From Candidatus Binatia bacterium (lineage in GTDB: Bacteria; Desulfobacterota; Binatia; HRBIN30), in assembly GCA_026004215.1 (NCBI GenBank), contig BPIR01000003.1, positions 438,879-502,878 of the forward strand: a DNA stretch of 64,000 bases. Reading direction: 5' to 3'. A program made the position numbers and the translations under genes. Numbering within the stretch: the first letter of the stretch is position 1; the number at the start of each line of letters is the position of its first letter. Below the pieces are notes generated by a model that ran no database searches, was not told the DNA's origin, and saw only the letters and a program-made list of their open reading frames with translations. Shown in pieces: positions 8,657-17,773 of this stretch.

Positions 8657-9139
8657 ATGGGGAACGAACTTCCGATCGTGGAAAAACTGAAGAAAGAGCT
8701 GGCGGAGCTTCAGTACGAACTGACGCGAAAATTGCCGAAAGAGCTCCAAGAGGCGGCCAGCCATGGAGACCTGAGTGAGAACGCAGAGTACGACGCGGCC
8801 AAACACCGGCAAGAGTACGTGCGTGCGCGCATCGCTCAGCTACAGCAGCGCATCAGTCAGTTGTCCTTATATAACCTCAACTCGGTCCCCCGAGGGGTAG
8901 TTGGCTATGGGAGTCGAGTAACCGTCGAGGATGTCGAAGACGGCAGCCGCTCTGTCTTCAACATCGTGTTGCCGGAAGAGGTGAACCCGACCGAGGGTCT
9001 GATTTCCGCGAGTTCGCCGCTGGGCCGAGCCCTAATGAACAAGAAGGTCGGCGACGAGGTGGAGGTACAAACGCCCCGAGGGCTGCGCGTGTACACAATC
9101 GTCGAGTTGGTGACGTTGCACGATCGCGAGTCGCTGTAG
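8657..9139 (+). CDS. greA: transcription elongation factor GreA
   Basis: A 160-residue GreA with an N-terminal coiled-coil (about 1-80) carrying the acidic tip GDLSENAEYDAAKHRQ near 36-51, and a C-terminal FKBP-like domain (about 85-155). It stimulates RNA polymerase to cleave backtracked transcripts. Length and tip residues match GreA rather than GreB. It follows the CoA-transferase by 3 bases and precedes the rimP operon by about 180 bases. Confidence 0.93.
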   Translation: MGNELPIVEKLKKELAELQYELTRKLPKELQEAASHGDLSENAEYDAAKHRQEYVRARIAQLQQRISQLSLYNLNSVPRGVVGYGSRVTVEDVEDGSRSVFNIVLPEEVNPTEGLISASSPLGRALMNKKVGDEVEVQTPRGLRVYTIVELVTLHDRESL

Positions 9140-9287
9140 CTGCAGGCGAGCTCGCAAGCATTCTCTCGCTGGTTCGACTCTCGTCCTCAACCCCTTCGTG
9201 GGACGGTGGCGGGAGCTTGCTGATTCTTGCGGGGGCGTCCGGTAGTGTGCTAGAAAAGCTCGTTGCACACACGCGCAACACGTTCGG

Positions 9288-9314
9288 AAAGTGGGTGCTT
9301 TGCCCACTTTTTTT
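9288..9314 (+). terminator. hairpin plus T-tract in the rimP leader (terminator or attenuator)
   Basis: An 8-base stem (9288-9295 pairing with 9303-9310; core GTGGG/CCCAC) with a 7-base loop is followed directly by seven T (9308-9314). It lies 10 bases ahead of the rimP ATG. Similar hairpins precede rimP-nusA operons in many bacteria and can end transcripts early, letting NusA levels feed back. It could instead terminate greA transcription. The structure is seen; the role is inferred. Confidence 0.7.
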
Positions 9315-9323
9315 GTTTCAAAA

Positions 9324-9794
9324 ATGAGGATGAACGAAAATGTAACGAGTGAGGTTTGGCGCATCGCGGAACCTCTGATCGAGAGCCAAGGCATGGAAAT
9401 CGTAGACGTGGAGTTCCGTCGGGAACAATCGGGGCTCGTGTTGCGTCTTTTTGTCGATCGGGTCGACGGCCAAGGGGTGACCTTGAATGACCTGAGTCGT
9501 GTGAGCCGGGAGCTAAGCGACTTACTCGATGTCTACGATTGTGTTCCCGGAAGCTATACGCTGGAAGTTTCTTCTCCTGGTATCAACCGTCGGCTTCGCC
9601 GGCCGGAGCACTTCCGGCGTTACATCGGGCAGCGGGTGCAGGTGCGGACGCAGGAGCCCGTGGAAGGCCGGCGCTCGTTTTCGGGGATCCTCCAAACGGT
9701 CGAGGCCGACGGTGTCGAGATCGTGAGCGAGGCGGCATCGCACTGGATTCGTTTTGATCAAATAGCGCGGGCGAATTTATTGGTAGAGCATTGA
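9324..9794 (+). CDS. rimP: ribosome maturation factor RimP
   Basis: A 156-residue RimP needed for 30S subunit maturation. N-terminal alpha/beta domain with GMEIVDVEFRREQSG, LRLFVD and the VTLNDL/RELSDLLD segment, then SYTLEVSSPGINRRL joining to the Sm-like C-terminal domain. I chose the ATG at 9324 (a second ATG lies at 9330) because the longer GTG frame starts within the terminator-like hairpin. It is first in the rimP-nusA-ylxR-infB-DUF503-rbfA-truB operon. Confidence 0.9.
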   Translation: MRMNENVTSEVWRIAEPLIESQGMEIVDVEFRREQSGLVLRLFVDRVDGQGVTLNDLSRVSRELSDLLDVYDCVPGSYTLEVSSPGINRRLRRPEHFRRYIGQRVQVRTQEPVEGRRSFSGILQTVEADGVEIVSEAASHWIRFDQIARANLLVEH

Positions 9795-9811
9795 GGACGT
9801 CGAGGTAACTC

Positions 9812-11191
9812 ATGCCGGTTCAAACGGAGCTAAGTCGAATCATCGAGCAAGTCAGTCGCGAGAAAGGAATTGACCGCGCAGAGGTGATCGAAGCTGTGGA
9901 GCAGGCACTGCTCTCTGCGGCACGCCGCGAGCTGAAAGGATCCTTGCGACTCGAGGCAAAGTACAACCCCGAGATTGGCGACGTCGAACTGTTTCGCGCT
10001 CTCACTGTCGTGAAGGAGGTGAAAGATCCCGACACGGAAATCTCGCTGGAAGAGGCCCGGGCGAGGTACGATGCGGAAGCGCAGTTGGGGGATGAAATCT
10101 TGGAAAAACTCGACCAACAACTCACCCGCATTGCGGCGCAAGCGGCGCGGCAGAATTTGCAGCAGCGGTTGCGAGAAGCGGAACGCGCGATCATTTACAA
10201 CGAGTTCAAGAACCGAAAAGGGGAGATCACACAACTCGGAACTGTCCAGCGAGTGGATCGCAGGGACATCATTGTCAACCTCGGACGCACCGAGGCGATC
10301 CTGCCCGAGAAGGAGCAGATTCCGCGGGAGCGTTACCGGCAGGGCGATCGCATACGCGCGTACATTTTGGATGTGGAAATGTCACAAGGCCGAGGGCCGC
10401 GAATCGTGTTGTCGCGCACTCACCCGGGGTTCTTGATCAAGCTGTTCGAACACGAGGTGCCCGAGATTGCAGAGGGAATCATCGAGGTCAAAGGGGCAGC
10501 TCGGGAGCCCGGGGTGCGGGCGAAGATCGCCGTCGTCTCCAAGGATCCGGATGTGGATCCGGTGGGGGCGTGTGTGGGCCCGCGCGGAGCCCGGGTACAG
10601 GCCGTCACGCAGGAGCTGCGAGGGGAAAAGATCGACATTGTGACCTGGAGCCCGGATCCCGCAGAGTTCGTTTGCCAAGCACTGTCCCCAGCGAAGGTCA
10701 GCCGCATCATTATTGATGATGACGAACGGAAAATGGAAATTATCGTCCCCGATGACCAGTTGTCCCTGGCGATCGGACGTAGGGGGCAAAACGTGCGGCT
10801 TGCCTCCCGGTTGACCGGTTTCGACCTGACCGTGAAGAGCGAATCGGAAGTGGCCAAGGAGCAACACGACGCGCAGGTAGCGCTCATGCAGCTTCCCGGA
10901 GTCGATGAGTCTCTCGCGGACCGTCTCTTTGAAGCCGGCATCAAGAGCGTGGAGGATTTAGCGCAGGCGGACGTGCAGGATTTGGCCGATGAAACCGAGC
11001 TCGATATCGCCCGAATCCGAAATTTGGTGGACGCGGCGCGGCGCTTCTTGGAGGAGACTGAGGCAAGGGAAGGTGCAACTGCCGCCGAAGGCGAACTTGC
11101 GGGAGAAAACCTGCCGCCGGACGCGGGTGGTGCCAGCAACTCTGCGGGGTGCGGGGTTCGAGAATCTCCCGGCGAGAGTGGAAATCCGTGA
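9812..11191 (+). CDS. nusA: transcription termination/antitermination factor NusA
   Basis: A 459-residue NusA. It has an N-terminal RNA-polymerase-binding domain (about 1-125), an S1 domain (about 132-200), KH1 and KH2 (about 205-345, with GACVGPRGARVQ and AIGRRGQNVRLAS), and one helix-hairpin-helix repeat (about 350-412). A low-complexity acidic tail follows. It modulates pausing, termination and antitermination. A GAGG site at 9802-9805 supports the ATG. It is 17 bases after rimP and 6 bases before ylxR. Confidence 0.95.
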   Translation: MPVQTELSRIIEQVSREKGIDRAEVIEAVEQALLSAARRELKGSLRLEAKYNPEIGDVELFRALTVVKEVKDPDTEISLEEARARYDAEAQLGDEILEKLDQQLTRIAAQAARQNLQQRLREAERAIIYNEFKNRKGEITQLGTVQRVDRRDIIVNLGRTEAILPEKEQIPRERYRQGDRIRAYILDVEMSQGRGPRIVLSRTHPGFLIKLFEHEVPEIAEGIIEVKGAAREPGVRAKIAVVSKDPDVDPVGACVGPRGARVQAVTQELRGEKIDIVTWSPDPAEFVCQALSPAKVSRIIIDDDERKMEIIVPDDQLSLAIGRRGQNVRLASRLTGFDLTVKSESEVAKEQHDAQVALMQLPGVDESLADRLFEAGIKSVEDLAQADVQDLADETELDIARIRNLVDAARRFLEETEAREGATAAEGELAGENLPPDAGGASNSAGCGVRESPGESGNP

Positions 11192-11197
11192 AGAAAA

Positions 11198-11464
11198 ATG
11201 TCGAAGCGTCATGTTCCGGTTCGTTTGTGCGTGGGGTGTGGCCAGCGGGATAGAAAACAGGCACTGATCCGGGTTTCGGTCGCGTCGGGGGGAATTTTGA
11301 TTCTCCAACCGGACTCCATCGGGCGTGGTGCGTACTTGCACCGAAATGTGGCTTGCTGGCAAGCATTTGCTAGCCGCAAGGGCACCGTGCGATCGTTGCG
11401 ATTGGCTGTGGACCGAGCGGCACGCGAGGCCCTGGTGCAGAGCCTCGTGAGAACGGCTAAGTAA
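11198..11464 (+). CDS. ylxR: YlxR family RNA-binding protein (DUF448)
   Basis: An 88-residue protein with the family signatures PVRLCVGCG (6-14) and GRGAYLH (42-48). In Bacillus the homologue RnpM/YlxR binds RNA and affects RNase P activity. The nusA-infB position is the canonical one. No unusual feature. Confidence 0.9.
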   Translation: MSKRHVPVRLCVGCGQRDRKQALIRVSVASGGILILQPDSIGRGAYLHRNVACWQAFASRKGTVRSLRLAVDRAAREALVQSLVRTAK

Positions 11465-11473
11465 CAATTTTGC

Positions 11474-14407
11474 GTGAAAGCAGGGAACAGCATTAGCATG
11501 CCAGCAGTGGGTACAAAGCGAGTTCGAGAATTTGCGAAAGAATTAGGCGTTGCGGTCAAGGAAGTCCTCGATGCCGCAGAGCGCGTTGGTGTCCGCGGTA
11601 AGCGAGCGCTGAGCACACTCACCGAAGAAGAAGCTCACAAGGTTCAGCAGGCCCTCGGCCGGAGTGCCGCCGAAGCGCCGGCAAGCATTGCCGTGGGCGA
11701 GGAACGAGTCGTTACGAGCGAAGGTGGCGAGACGGTCGTGGAGCGCCGGGTGAGTGCTACGGTGATTCGGCGCCGCGCGTCCTCTGCGACGGGTTCGACT
11801 GGCGATCGAGGCACCTCGGCGACAGCAACGGCGCCTGGTTCCAACGATGTTGTGAAGGGTTCCAGTCTGCCTCTCGAAGCCTTGTCCGGGCCGCTTCTTG
11901 GTGGTGGTGCGGTGAGTCCGCTGCCAGGCACACCGGACGAGAGCACTTTTCCGCCACCAATCGGGCGGGGCGACGATCTGTTCGGCGGGTTGGGCGAACT
12001 GGGAGATATGATTCCGAGTGCGCCCGTCGAGGAGATTCCGCCACTGGTTGGAGCCGAGGAAGAGCCGGAGGGAGAGCCTTCTGCAAAGGGGCAAAGCAGT
12101 TCGGGTGCTGCCGAGCCGGCCGTGCAAGTCGGAAAGCCGGCAGAAGAGACGGGTGAAGGTTTGCAAGCTGGCGGTCCGGAGACGGTGCTCGTTGGGGAGG
12201 GAGCCAGTGGGGTGGCCGCGCCACTTGAGGTGCCCGCCGAGGGATCAGAAGGCGCCGCCGCAAATGCGGCTCCAACTTCGGCAGAGGCACAGTCGAGTGC
12301 GGCGTCACCAGCGCGGCGTGGGCCGGTTGTGTTGGGCAAAATTGACCTCAATCAGCGGAGTCAACAACAAGCAAACGCTCGGCAGCGTTTCACGCGCGAG
12401 CGTACCAGCAGTGCGCCGGGGCGCGACCGACCCGTGGCCGTTGTGCTGCCGCCACCGATGCCGGTGGAGGATCGGCCGCGCAAACGCAAACGTCGCGTGG
12501 TGGAGCGTGGGGAAACCGGAGAGTCCTTCGAGCCGGAGCGCCAACGGGGTGTCGTACCGAAAAAGCGCAAGGCGACGACCAGTCAGGAAGGGCAGAAGAC
12601 GGAAATTACTGTTCCCCGCCCGCACAAACGAGTCGTGCGCCTTACGAGCGAATCCATTGCCGTGCGGGATTTGGCGCGCGAGATGGCTGTGCGGGAAACC
12701 GAGGTCGTCAGGGCGCTCTTGGAGCTGGGAATTACCGCGGGCGTGAACCACCGGATCGATTTCGACACCGCCACGCTGGTCGCCGAGCAGTTCGGCTTCA
12801 CCGTGGAACAAGCGGTGGACAATCTCGAGGCGCGCCTGGAAGACGAAACGGCTACGACGGCGGGAGAGGAGCAATTACAGCCTCGGCCCCCGGTGGTGAC
12901 CATCATGGGGCACGTGGACCATGGAAAGACCTCTCTTTTGGATGCGATCCGACAAACCAACGTAACCGCACAGGAGGCGGGCGGGATTACGCAGCACATT
13001 GGCGCGTACATGGTGGACGTGCACGGGCGACAAATCACATTCTTGGATACGCCTGGCCACGAAGCCTTTACTGCCATGCGCGCGCGTGGCGCCAAGGTTA
13101 CGGATATTGTGGTTCTTGTCGTTGCTGCGGACGACGGTGTGATGCCGCAGACTGTCGAAGCCATCAACCACGCCCGGGCGGCTGGTGTGCCAATAATCGT
13201 GGCAGTGAACAAGATCGACAAGCCCGAGGCCAATGTGGAGCGAGTCACGCGAGAGCTCGCCCAATACGGCTTAGTGCCTGAAGAGTGGGGTGGCGACACG
13301 ATTTTCGTCCCGGTTTCGGCGAAAACGAAGGCTGGTCTGCCTGCACTGTTGGAGATGATTTTGCTGCAGGCTGACGTTCTGGAGCTCAAGGCCAACCCAC
13401 AAAAGCGAGCGCGAGGCACGATTGTCGAGGCCAAATTGGACCGAGGCCGTGGCCCAGTGGCGACGGTCTTGATCCAAGAGGGAACGCTGCACGAGGGCGA
13501 GCCGTTTGTCTGTGGGCCTTACTTTGGTCGCGTCCGCGCCTTGATCAACGATCGCGGGCAGCGAGTGAAGGAAGCCGGTCCTTCCACCCCAGTGGAGATC
13601 CTGGGATTCGATGGTGTGCCGGAGGCGGGAAGCGTCTTCACTGTGGCGCCGGACGAGGCAACGGCGCGCAGCATCGCGGAGAGACGCCAACAGAAACTGC
13701 GCGAGGAGTCATTGGCCAAGTCCTCACGCGTGACTTTGGAAGATTTGCACCGTCGGATCCAGGCCGGCGACTTTAAGGAGCTTCGGGTGGTCCTGAAGGC
13801 GGACGTGCAAGGTTCCGTCGAGGCACTGTCGAATGCGTTGAACCAGTTGTCTACGGATGAGGTTAAACTGAAAATCTTGCATGCTTCGGTGGGCGGAATC
13901 AAAGAATCCGATGTAGATCTGGCTGCGGCTTCGAACGCCATTGTAATCGGCTTTAATGTACGCCCCGAGGCCAAGGCCACGGAAGAAGCGCGCCGGCAGG
14001 GTGTGGAGATTCGTCTTTACGACGTCATCTATGAGGTGGTGGATGACGTGCGGGCGGCGTTGCAGGGCCTGTTGGCGCCGTCTGTCCGCGAGGTCACCCT
14101 GGGTCGGGCTGAAGTTCGCGAGGTGTTCAAAGTTCCCGGGTTTGGCGCGGTTGCGGGGGTTCAAGTCTTGGAAGGCAAGATCGTCCGCGGCGCTGAGGCG
14201 CGCTTAATTCGCGACAGTGTCGTTGTGTACACGGGGCGGATCGGGAGCTTGCGCCGCTTCAAGGAAGACGTCCGCGAGGTGGCAGCCGGTTACGAGTGCG
14301 GCGTTGGGTTGGAGAACTTCCAGGATATAAAACAAAAGGACATTATTGAGGTATTCCACAAAGAAGAGGTGGCCCGACAGTTGCCGGCGGCATCGAAGGC
14401 GTCGTAA
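11474..14407 (+). CDS. infB: translation initiation factor IF-2
   Basis: A 977-residue IF-2 that brings initiator tRNA to the 30S subunit and hydrolyses GTP on subunit joining. A long variable N-terminus (about 60-385, rich in Ala, Gly, Glu and Pro with basic KRKRR stretches) precedes an N2 region and the G domain. Motifs are GHVDHGKT (479-486), [15 protein letters not shown] and VSAKTKAG, then domains II-IV. The GTG at 11474 and an ATG at 11498 are both possible starts; neither has a strong ribosome site. It sits 9 bases after ylxR. Confidence 0.95.
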   Translation: MKAGNSISMPAVGTKRVREFAKELGVAVKEVLDAAERVGVRGKRALSTLTEEEAHKVQQALGRSAAEAPASIAVGEERVVTSEGGETVVERRVSATVIRRRASSATGSTGDRGTSATATAPGSNDVVKGSSLPLEALSGPLLGGGAVSPLPGTPDESTFPPPIGRGDDLFGGLGELGDMIPSAPVEEIPPLVGAEEEPEGEPSAKGQSSSGAAEPAVQVGKPAEETGEGLQAGGPETVLVGEGASGVAAPLEVPAEGSEGAAANAAPTSAEAQSSAASPARRGPVVLGKIDLNQRSQQQANARQRFTRERTSSAPGRDRPVAVVLPPPMPVEDRPRKRKRRVVERGETGESFEPERQRGVVPKKRKATTSQEGQKTEITVPRPHKRVVRLTSESIAVRDLAREMAVRETEVVRALLELGITAGVNHRIDFDTATLVAEQFGFTVEQAVDNLEARLEDETATTAGEEQLQPRPPVVTIMGHVDHGKTSLLDAIRQTNVTAQEAGGITQHIGAYMVDVHGRQITFLDTPGHEAFTAMRARGAKVTDIVVLVVAADDGVMPQTVEAINHARAAGVPIIVAVNKIDKPEANVERVTRELAQYGLVPEEWGGDTIFVPVSAKTKAGLPALLEMILLQADVLELKANPQKRARGTIVEAKLDRGRGPVATVLIQEGTLHEGEPFVCGPYFGRVRALINDRGQRVKEAGPSTPVEILGFDGVPEAGSVFTVAPDEATARSIAERRQQKLREESLAKSSRVTLEDLHRRIQAGDFKELRVVLKADVQGSVEALSNALNQLSTDEVKLKILHASVGGIKESDVDLAAASNAIVIGFNVRPEAKATEEARRQGVEIRLYDVIYEVVDDVRAALQGLLAPSVREVTLGRAEVREVFKVPGFGAVAGVQVLEGKIVRGAEARLIRDSVVVYTGRIGSLRRFKEDVREVAAGYECGVGLENFQDIKQKDIIEVFHKEEVARQLPAASKAS

Positions 14408-14483
14408 GACAGGCGCGGAAAGCCAGCCGATTGTGAAGCTGGAAACCGGGATCCGCCACCTCACGTCGTTCGGGGGAACAGCG

Positions 14484-14777
14484 GTGTCATTGGTTGTCGG
14501 CGTTCTCAGGTTGACGTTGTTTCTCCCAGAGAACCACAGCTTAAAAGGGAAACGCGGTGTACTGAACCGGATCAAGAGCCGTGTTTCGAACACCTTTAAC
14601 GTTTCCGTGGCCGAGTGCGATGCGCACGATTTGTGGCAACGGGCGGTTCTTGGGATTAGCCGTGTGGGCAACGATGCAGGTGAAGTGGATTCGGCTTTGA
14701 GACAGGTCGTGCAGTTCATTGACTCCTTGCAGTTGGCGGAACTCGGAGAAGAGGAAATTGAGATTTTGCACCTCTGA
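14484..14777 (+). CDS. DUF503 family protein (YlxP-like)
   Basis: A 97-residue protein of the DUF503 family, whose members sit between infB and rbfA in many operons. The core VGVLRLTLFLPENHSLKGKR and the motif NVSVAE are intact. The function is unproven; a small ferredoxin-like fold and ribosome association are suggested by context. The frame is open further upstream, but a GTG at 14484 after a G-rich stretch gives the usual N-terminus and length. Confidence 0.82.
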   Translation: MSLVVGVLRLTLFLPENHSLKGKRGVLNRIKSRVSNTFNVSVAECDAHDLWQRAVLGISRVGNDAGEVDSALRQVVQFIDSLQLAELGEEEIEILHL

Positions 14778-14814
14778 GCCACGCTGCGGTGGACCCTCAG
14801 CGTAGGGAGGTTCC

Positions 14815-15162
14815 ATGACAGGAAGACGGGCCGAACGCATCAGCGAAACCTTGCGGGAGACGCTGGCCGAGCTGATTCTACGAGAAGTGAAGGATCCGAG
14901 GGTTGGCTCGGTGACGATTACCGCTGTCCGTGTCTCTGCGGATTTGGGTGTTGCGTGGGTCCGCTTCCGTTGCTTGGGTGACGACGCTGCGCAAGAAAGG
15001 TGCTTGGCCGGCTTGCGTAGCGCTGGAGGGTTTCTCCGTGGCCAGCTTCTTCGGAGATTGAACTTGCGGCGCAGCCCGCAGTTGGTGTTCGAGGTCGACC
15101 CGACTTTGCCAGAGCTCGATCGGTTGGCCCGTGCTTTGAGTCAGGCCGGGCCCGAGAAGTGA
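14815..15162 (+). CDS. rbfA: ribosome-binding factor A
   Basis: A 115-residue RbfA with a KH-like fold: RRAERISETLRETLAELI at the N-terminus, then VKDPRVGSVTITAVRVS and a final RRSPQLVFEVD segment. It assists late 16S rRNA maturation and cold adaptation. GTAGGGAGG at 14802-14810 lies 4 bases before the ATG. Its stop overlaps the truB start by 4 bases (GTGA), so the two are translationally coupled. Confidence 0.92.
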   Translation: MTGRRAERISETLRETLAELILREVKDPRVGSVTITAVRVSADLGVAWVRFRCLGDDAAQERCLAGLRSAGGFLRGQLLRRLNLRRSPQLVFEVDPTLPELDRLARALSQAGPEK

Positions 15163-16073
15163 ACCGAGTCGCCCGCATGCACGGTGTGCTGGTAGTGGAC
15201 AAACCACCCGGGCCGACGTCCGCCGAAATCGTGCGCATCGTCAAGCGCCGGCTTGGCACGAAAACCGGGCACTTGGGTACCCTGGACCCATTCGCGTCCG
15301 GCGTTCTGCCACTGTGCCTGGGCGAGGCGACCAAGGTGGCACAGTTGCTTGCAGAAGCAGACAAGGAATACGTGGGTACCGTTCAACTCGGTGCGAGGAC
15401 CGATACCGGAGACCCGACCGGAAGGGTCGTGGAAGAGCGAGCGCTTCCCAGTGATTTAGAGGAAGGTCTCTCATTGGTCGCCCAACGACTCAGTGGGCGG
15501 CGCCTGCAGACTCCGCCCATGTTCTCTGCGATCAAACGAGGGGGAGTTCCGCTCTACAAGCTCGCAAGGCAAGGTGTTTTCGTAGAGCGCGAGGCGCGGG
15601 AGGTCGAGGTGGAATTTCTGGAGGTTCAGCGGCGGGAGCAAGGGCAGGTTTGGTTTCACGTGCGTTGCTCGAAAGGGACATACGTCCGTGTATTGGCCGA
15701 GGAAATCGCGGAGGTCCTAGGTACGGTGGGCTACCTGCTCGAGCTCCGGCGAGTTCGCTTCGGGCCTTTCGATCTCAGCCAAGCCGTTTCGTTGGAGACG
15801 ATTCAGGGGTGTGGCGACCCATTACCGATTTTGCCGACCCGTCAAGCGCTTGCCCACCTTCGTGCCTTCCCGGTTCCTGCCCCGATCGAACAGCGCGTCC
15901 GCCAAGGTGCGCTGGATGTACTGGCTCGCCTCCCCGAGGGCAAATGGGGAGAGCACGCGTTGCTGGTCGGGCAAGGCGAAAACGTGATTGCGCTGCTCTG
16001 TTACGGCGCTCGGGGTTGGCAGTACGTGCGCGTCTTGCATGAACCTTCCGTCCGCCCAACTGAGCAAAGATAA
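15159..16073 (+). CDS. truB: tRNA pseudouridine-55 synthase TruB
   Basis: A 304-residue TruB that makes Psi55 in the T-loop of tRNAs. The catalytic GTLDPFASGVLP segment places the nucleophile at Asp43. KEYVGTVQLG, the RLSGRRLQTPPMFSAIKRGG block and CSKGTYVRVLAEEI follow, then a small C-terminal PUA-like part. The GTG start shares GTGA with the rbfA stop. It ends the translation operon; no rpsO or pnp follows. Confidence 0.93.
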   Translation: MNRVARMHGVLVVDKPPGPTSAEIVRIVKRRLGTKTGHLGTLDPFASGVLPLCLGEATKVAQLLAEADKEYVGTVQLGARTDTGDPTGRVVEERALPSDLEEGLSLVAQRLSGRRLQTPPMFSAIKRGGVPLYKLARQGVFVEREAREVEVEFLEVQRREQGQVWFHVRCSKGTYVRVLAEEIAEVLGTVGYLLELRRVRFGPFDLSQAVSLETIQGCGDPLPILPTRQALAHLRAFPVPAPIEQRVRQGALDVLARLPEGKWGEHALLVGQGENVIALLCYGARGWQYVRVLHEPSVRPTEQR

Positions 16074-16131
16074 GTTGGCCTGTGCGGATGTTGTGTTCCT
16101 GCCCTGAGAATCGCTAGACGGGCGCTCGGAA

Positions 16132-17355
16132 GTGGCGAACCAGCACGTGGCGCAAAATCAGATCCGAAGCCGAGCGGCGATCGTTGTCGCCATTAGCCTC
16201 GTAGGTGTCGGGATCGCCTGGGAAGCCGAGCGGGTACATCGACAACTCCAGTCCGATGCCGGGTTCACCAGCTTTTGCAACGTGAACCACGTAGTCAATT
16301 GTGACGTGGTTCTAAATAGCCGGTGGTCGGAACTCGGGGGCGTGTCTGTTTCGCTCTTAGCGACGGTATTTTATTGCGCCGTGAGTGCCCTCGCGCTGGT
16401 GTTGATTTTCCAAAAAGACGCTGTCGTGCGCCGGCGACTCGTAGGCGTGCTCACTGCGGCGGTCGCTGGCGGTGTTGCATTTTCTGCTTACATGGCAGTG
16501 ATTGCTCTCGGGGTTTTGAAGGCAGTCTGTGTTCTCTGCACCGGCCTGTATCTCGTTGGCCTTGCGAACTTCGTGGCGGTGTGGCGCCTCCATCGGGCGG
16601 CTCAAGTCGGGACCTACCGCGACAAGGCTCAGGCCTTGCGACGCGATCAGTGGCTCTACGCCGGCTTCGCGCTGGCTGCGTTCTTCATTTTGGGGGCCGC
16701 TTTGTGGGACGCATCGCGGCTTTGGCGTGAACCATCCTCGGCGGGCGCGCTGGCGCAGAAAGACCCGCGGTTCGCCGAGTGGTTTCGGAGTTTGGCCGTG
16801 GTCACGTTACCCGTGGATTCGCGCAACGCCAGGGGACCGAGCAACGCGCCCGTCACCATCGTAGAATTTTCGGATTTCGAATGCGTGCACTGCGCGGCTC
16901 TGCACCAAGCCCTCGAGGAAACTTGGTTGCGCTCCGCCGGTGAAGTCCGCATCGTATTTCGGCATTTCCCCCTGGACTCCGCTTGCAACCCACTCGTTCA
17001 GTCGCGCTTCCACCCGCTCGCGTGCGACGCCGCGGTTGCCGCCGAGTGCGCCGGCGAACAGGGTAAGTTTTGGCAATACCATGATTTGCTGTTCGAGAAC
17101 CAGAAGCATCTAACCCCCGAGCGGCTGCGCGACTTTGCTCGGGATCTCGACTTGGACCTGGGGGGCTTCGAAAGTTGTTTGCAAAATCCAGACATACGGC
17201 GCCGAGTCGAGGATGACGTGGCTCTGGGAGTGAAACTTGGTGTGAATTCTACCCCGACCATGGTGTTGAACGGGCGGGTGATTCGCGGGGCGCTCGATGC
17301 CGCTACGTTGCAACGCGCAGTGTTGCTTGCACGCGACGAGCAAGCGACACGTTAG
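16132..17355 (+). CDS. VKOR-DsbA fusion: membrane disulfide-forming oxidoreductase
   Basis: A 407-residue fusion. The N-terminal part (about 1-195) is a vitamin K epoxide reductase-like membrane domain with loop Cys49 and Cys57 and the quinone-side pair Cys133-Cys136 (CVLC), all four in the family pattern. The C-terminal part (about 225-400) is a DsbA-like thioredoxin fold with active site CVHC (251-254) and a NSTPT cis-Pro loop. Together they would oxidise exported proteins and pass electrons to quinone, replacing separate DsbA and DsbB. GTG start. It stands alone, about 58 bases after truB. Confidence 0.88.
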   Translation: MANQHVAQNQIRSRAAIVVAISLVGVGIAWEAERVHRQLQSDAGFTSFCNVNHVVNCDVVLNSRWSELGGVSVSLLATVFYCAVSALALVLIFQKDAVVRRRLVGVLTAAVAGGVAFSAYMAVIALGVLKAVCVLCTGLYLVGLANFVAVWRLHRAAQVGTYRDKAQALRRDQWLYAGFALAAFFILGAALWDASRLWREPSSAGALAQKDPRFAEWFRSLAVVTLPVDSRNARGPSNAPVTIVEFSDFECVHCAALHQALEETWLRSAGEVRIVFRHFPLDSACNPLVQSRFHPLACDAAVAAECAGEQGKFWQYHDLLFENQKHLTPERLRDFARDLDLDLGGFESCLQNPDIRRRVEDDVALGVKLGVNSTPTMVLNGRVIRGALDAATLQRAVLLARDEQATR

Positions 17356-17773
17356 CGTTTGCAAAAGTCTCGTAATTTCGCTGCCATAAAAGTAGGGCTC
17401 CGGAGAGCGAGCGCGGATATTATCGCAGTGCGATGAGCCTAGGCGATAAAACTTCTCGTTCTATCCCATATCTAGAGCTGGCCGCGTGGGTTCGTTGACA
17501 GGGTCGGCGAGCCTCACTAGTGAGCGGCTCTCGCCATTCAAGGCGATGGAAAAAGTTGAAGTCGTGGTTTCACGATGACTGGGTCGGTCCAGCGCACTGC
17601 CCCAAGGCGATGGCTGTGGGGAGGAGTGTGGCAGGCGAGCGATGTAGGAGAGTGGGTCGTGTGGTTGAGGAATCGTGTGCCTAGCGCACAAGACGTCAGG
17701 TTGAGGTGTTGCGGGAAGGCACTGCGCGAACCGACAATTTTAGCGGCGGCTAGTACCGGAGGTTGGCGCGCAG
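17356..17773 (+). other. intergenic region upstream of dnaA, 418 bases
   Basis: No reading frame with sensible composition is seen. It holds a hairpin at 17506-17535 (GGCGAG/CTCGCC outer stem, CTCA/TGAG inner stem). GGAGG at 17758-17762 is the probable dnaA ribosome site. I found no cluster of DnaA-box-like nonamers. It may contain the dnaA promoter or an uncharacterised RNA. Confidence 0.6.
17506..17535. other. inverted repeat/hairpin upstream of dnaA
   Basis: GGCGAG (17506-17511) can pair with CTCGCC (17530-17535). Between them CTCACTAGTGAG is an almost perfect palindrome (17513-17524). No T-tract follows on either strand, so it is not a simple terminator. It could be an operator or an RNA element. 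Confidence 0.4.

Noticed and set aside
9150..9200. GGTTCGACTC stretch resembling a tRNA T-loop between greA and rimP.
   Set aside because: The flanking bases do not pair as a T-stem and no acceptor, D or anticodon arm can be drawn.
11600..12900. Several long frames opposite or overlapping the variable IF-2 N-terminus.
   Set aside because: GC-rich low-complexity DNA opens many frames; only the infB frame continues into recognisable domains.
17356..17773. Possible oriC with DnaA boxes upstream of dnaA.
   Set aside because: No nonamer close to TTATCCACA occurs more than once; the nearest (TTATCGCA) has two mismatches.
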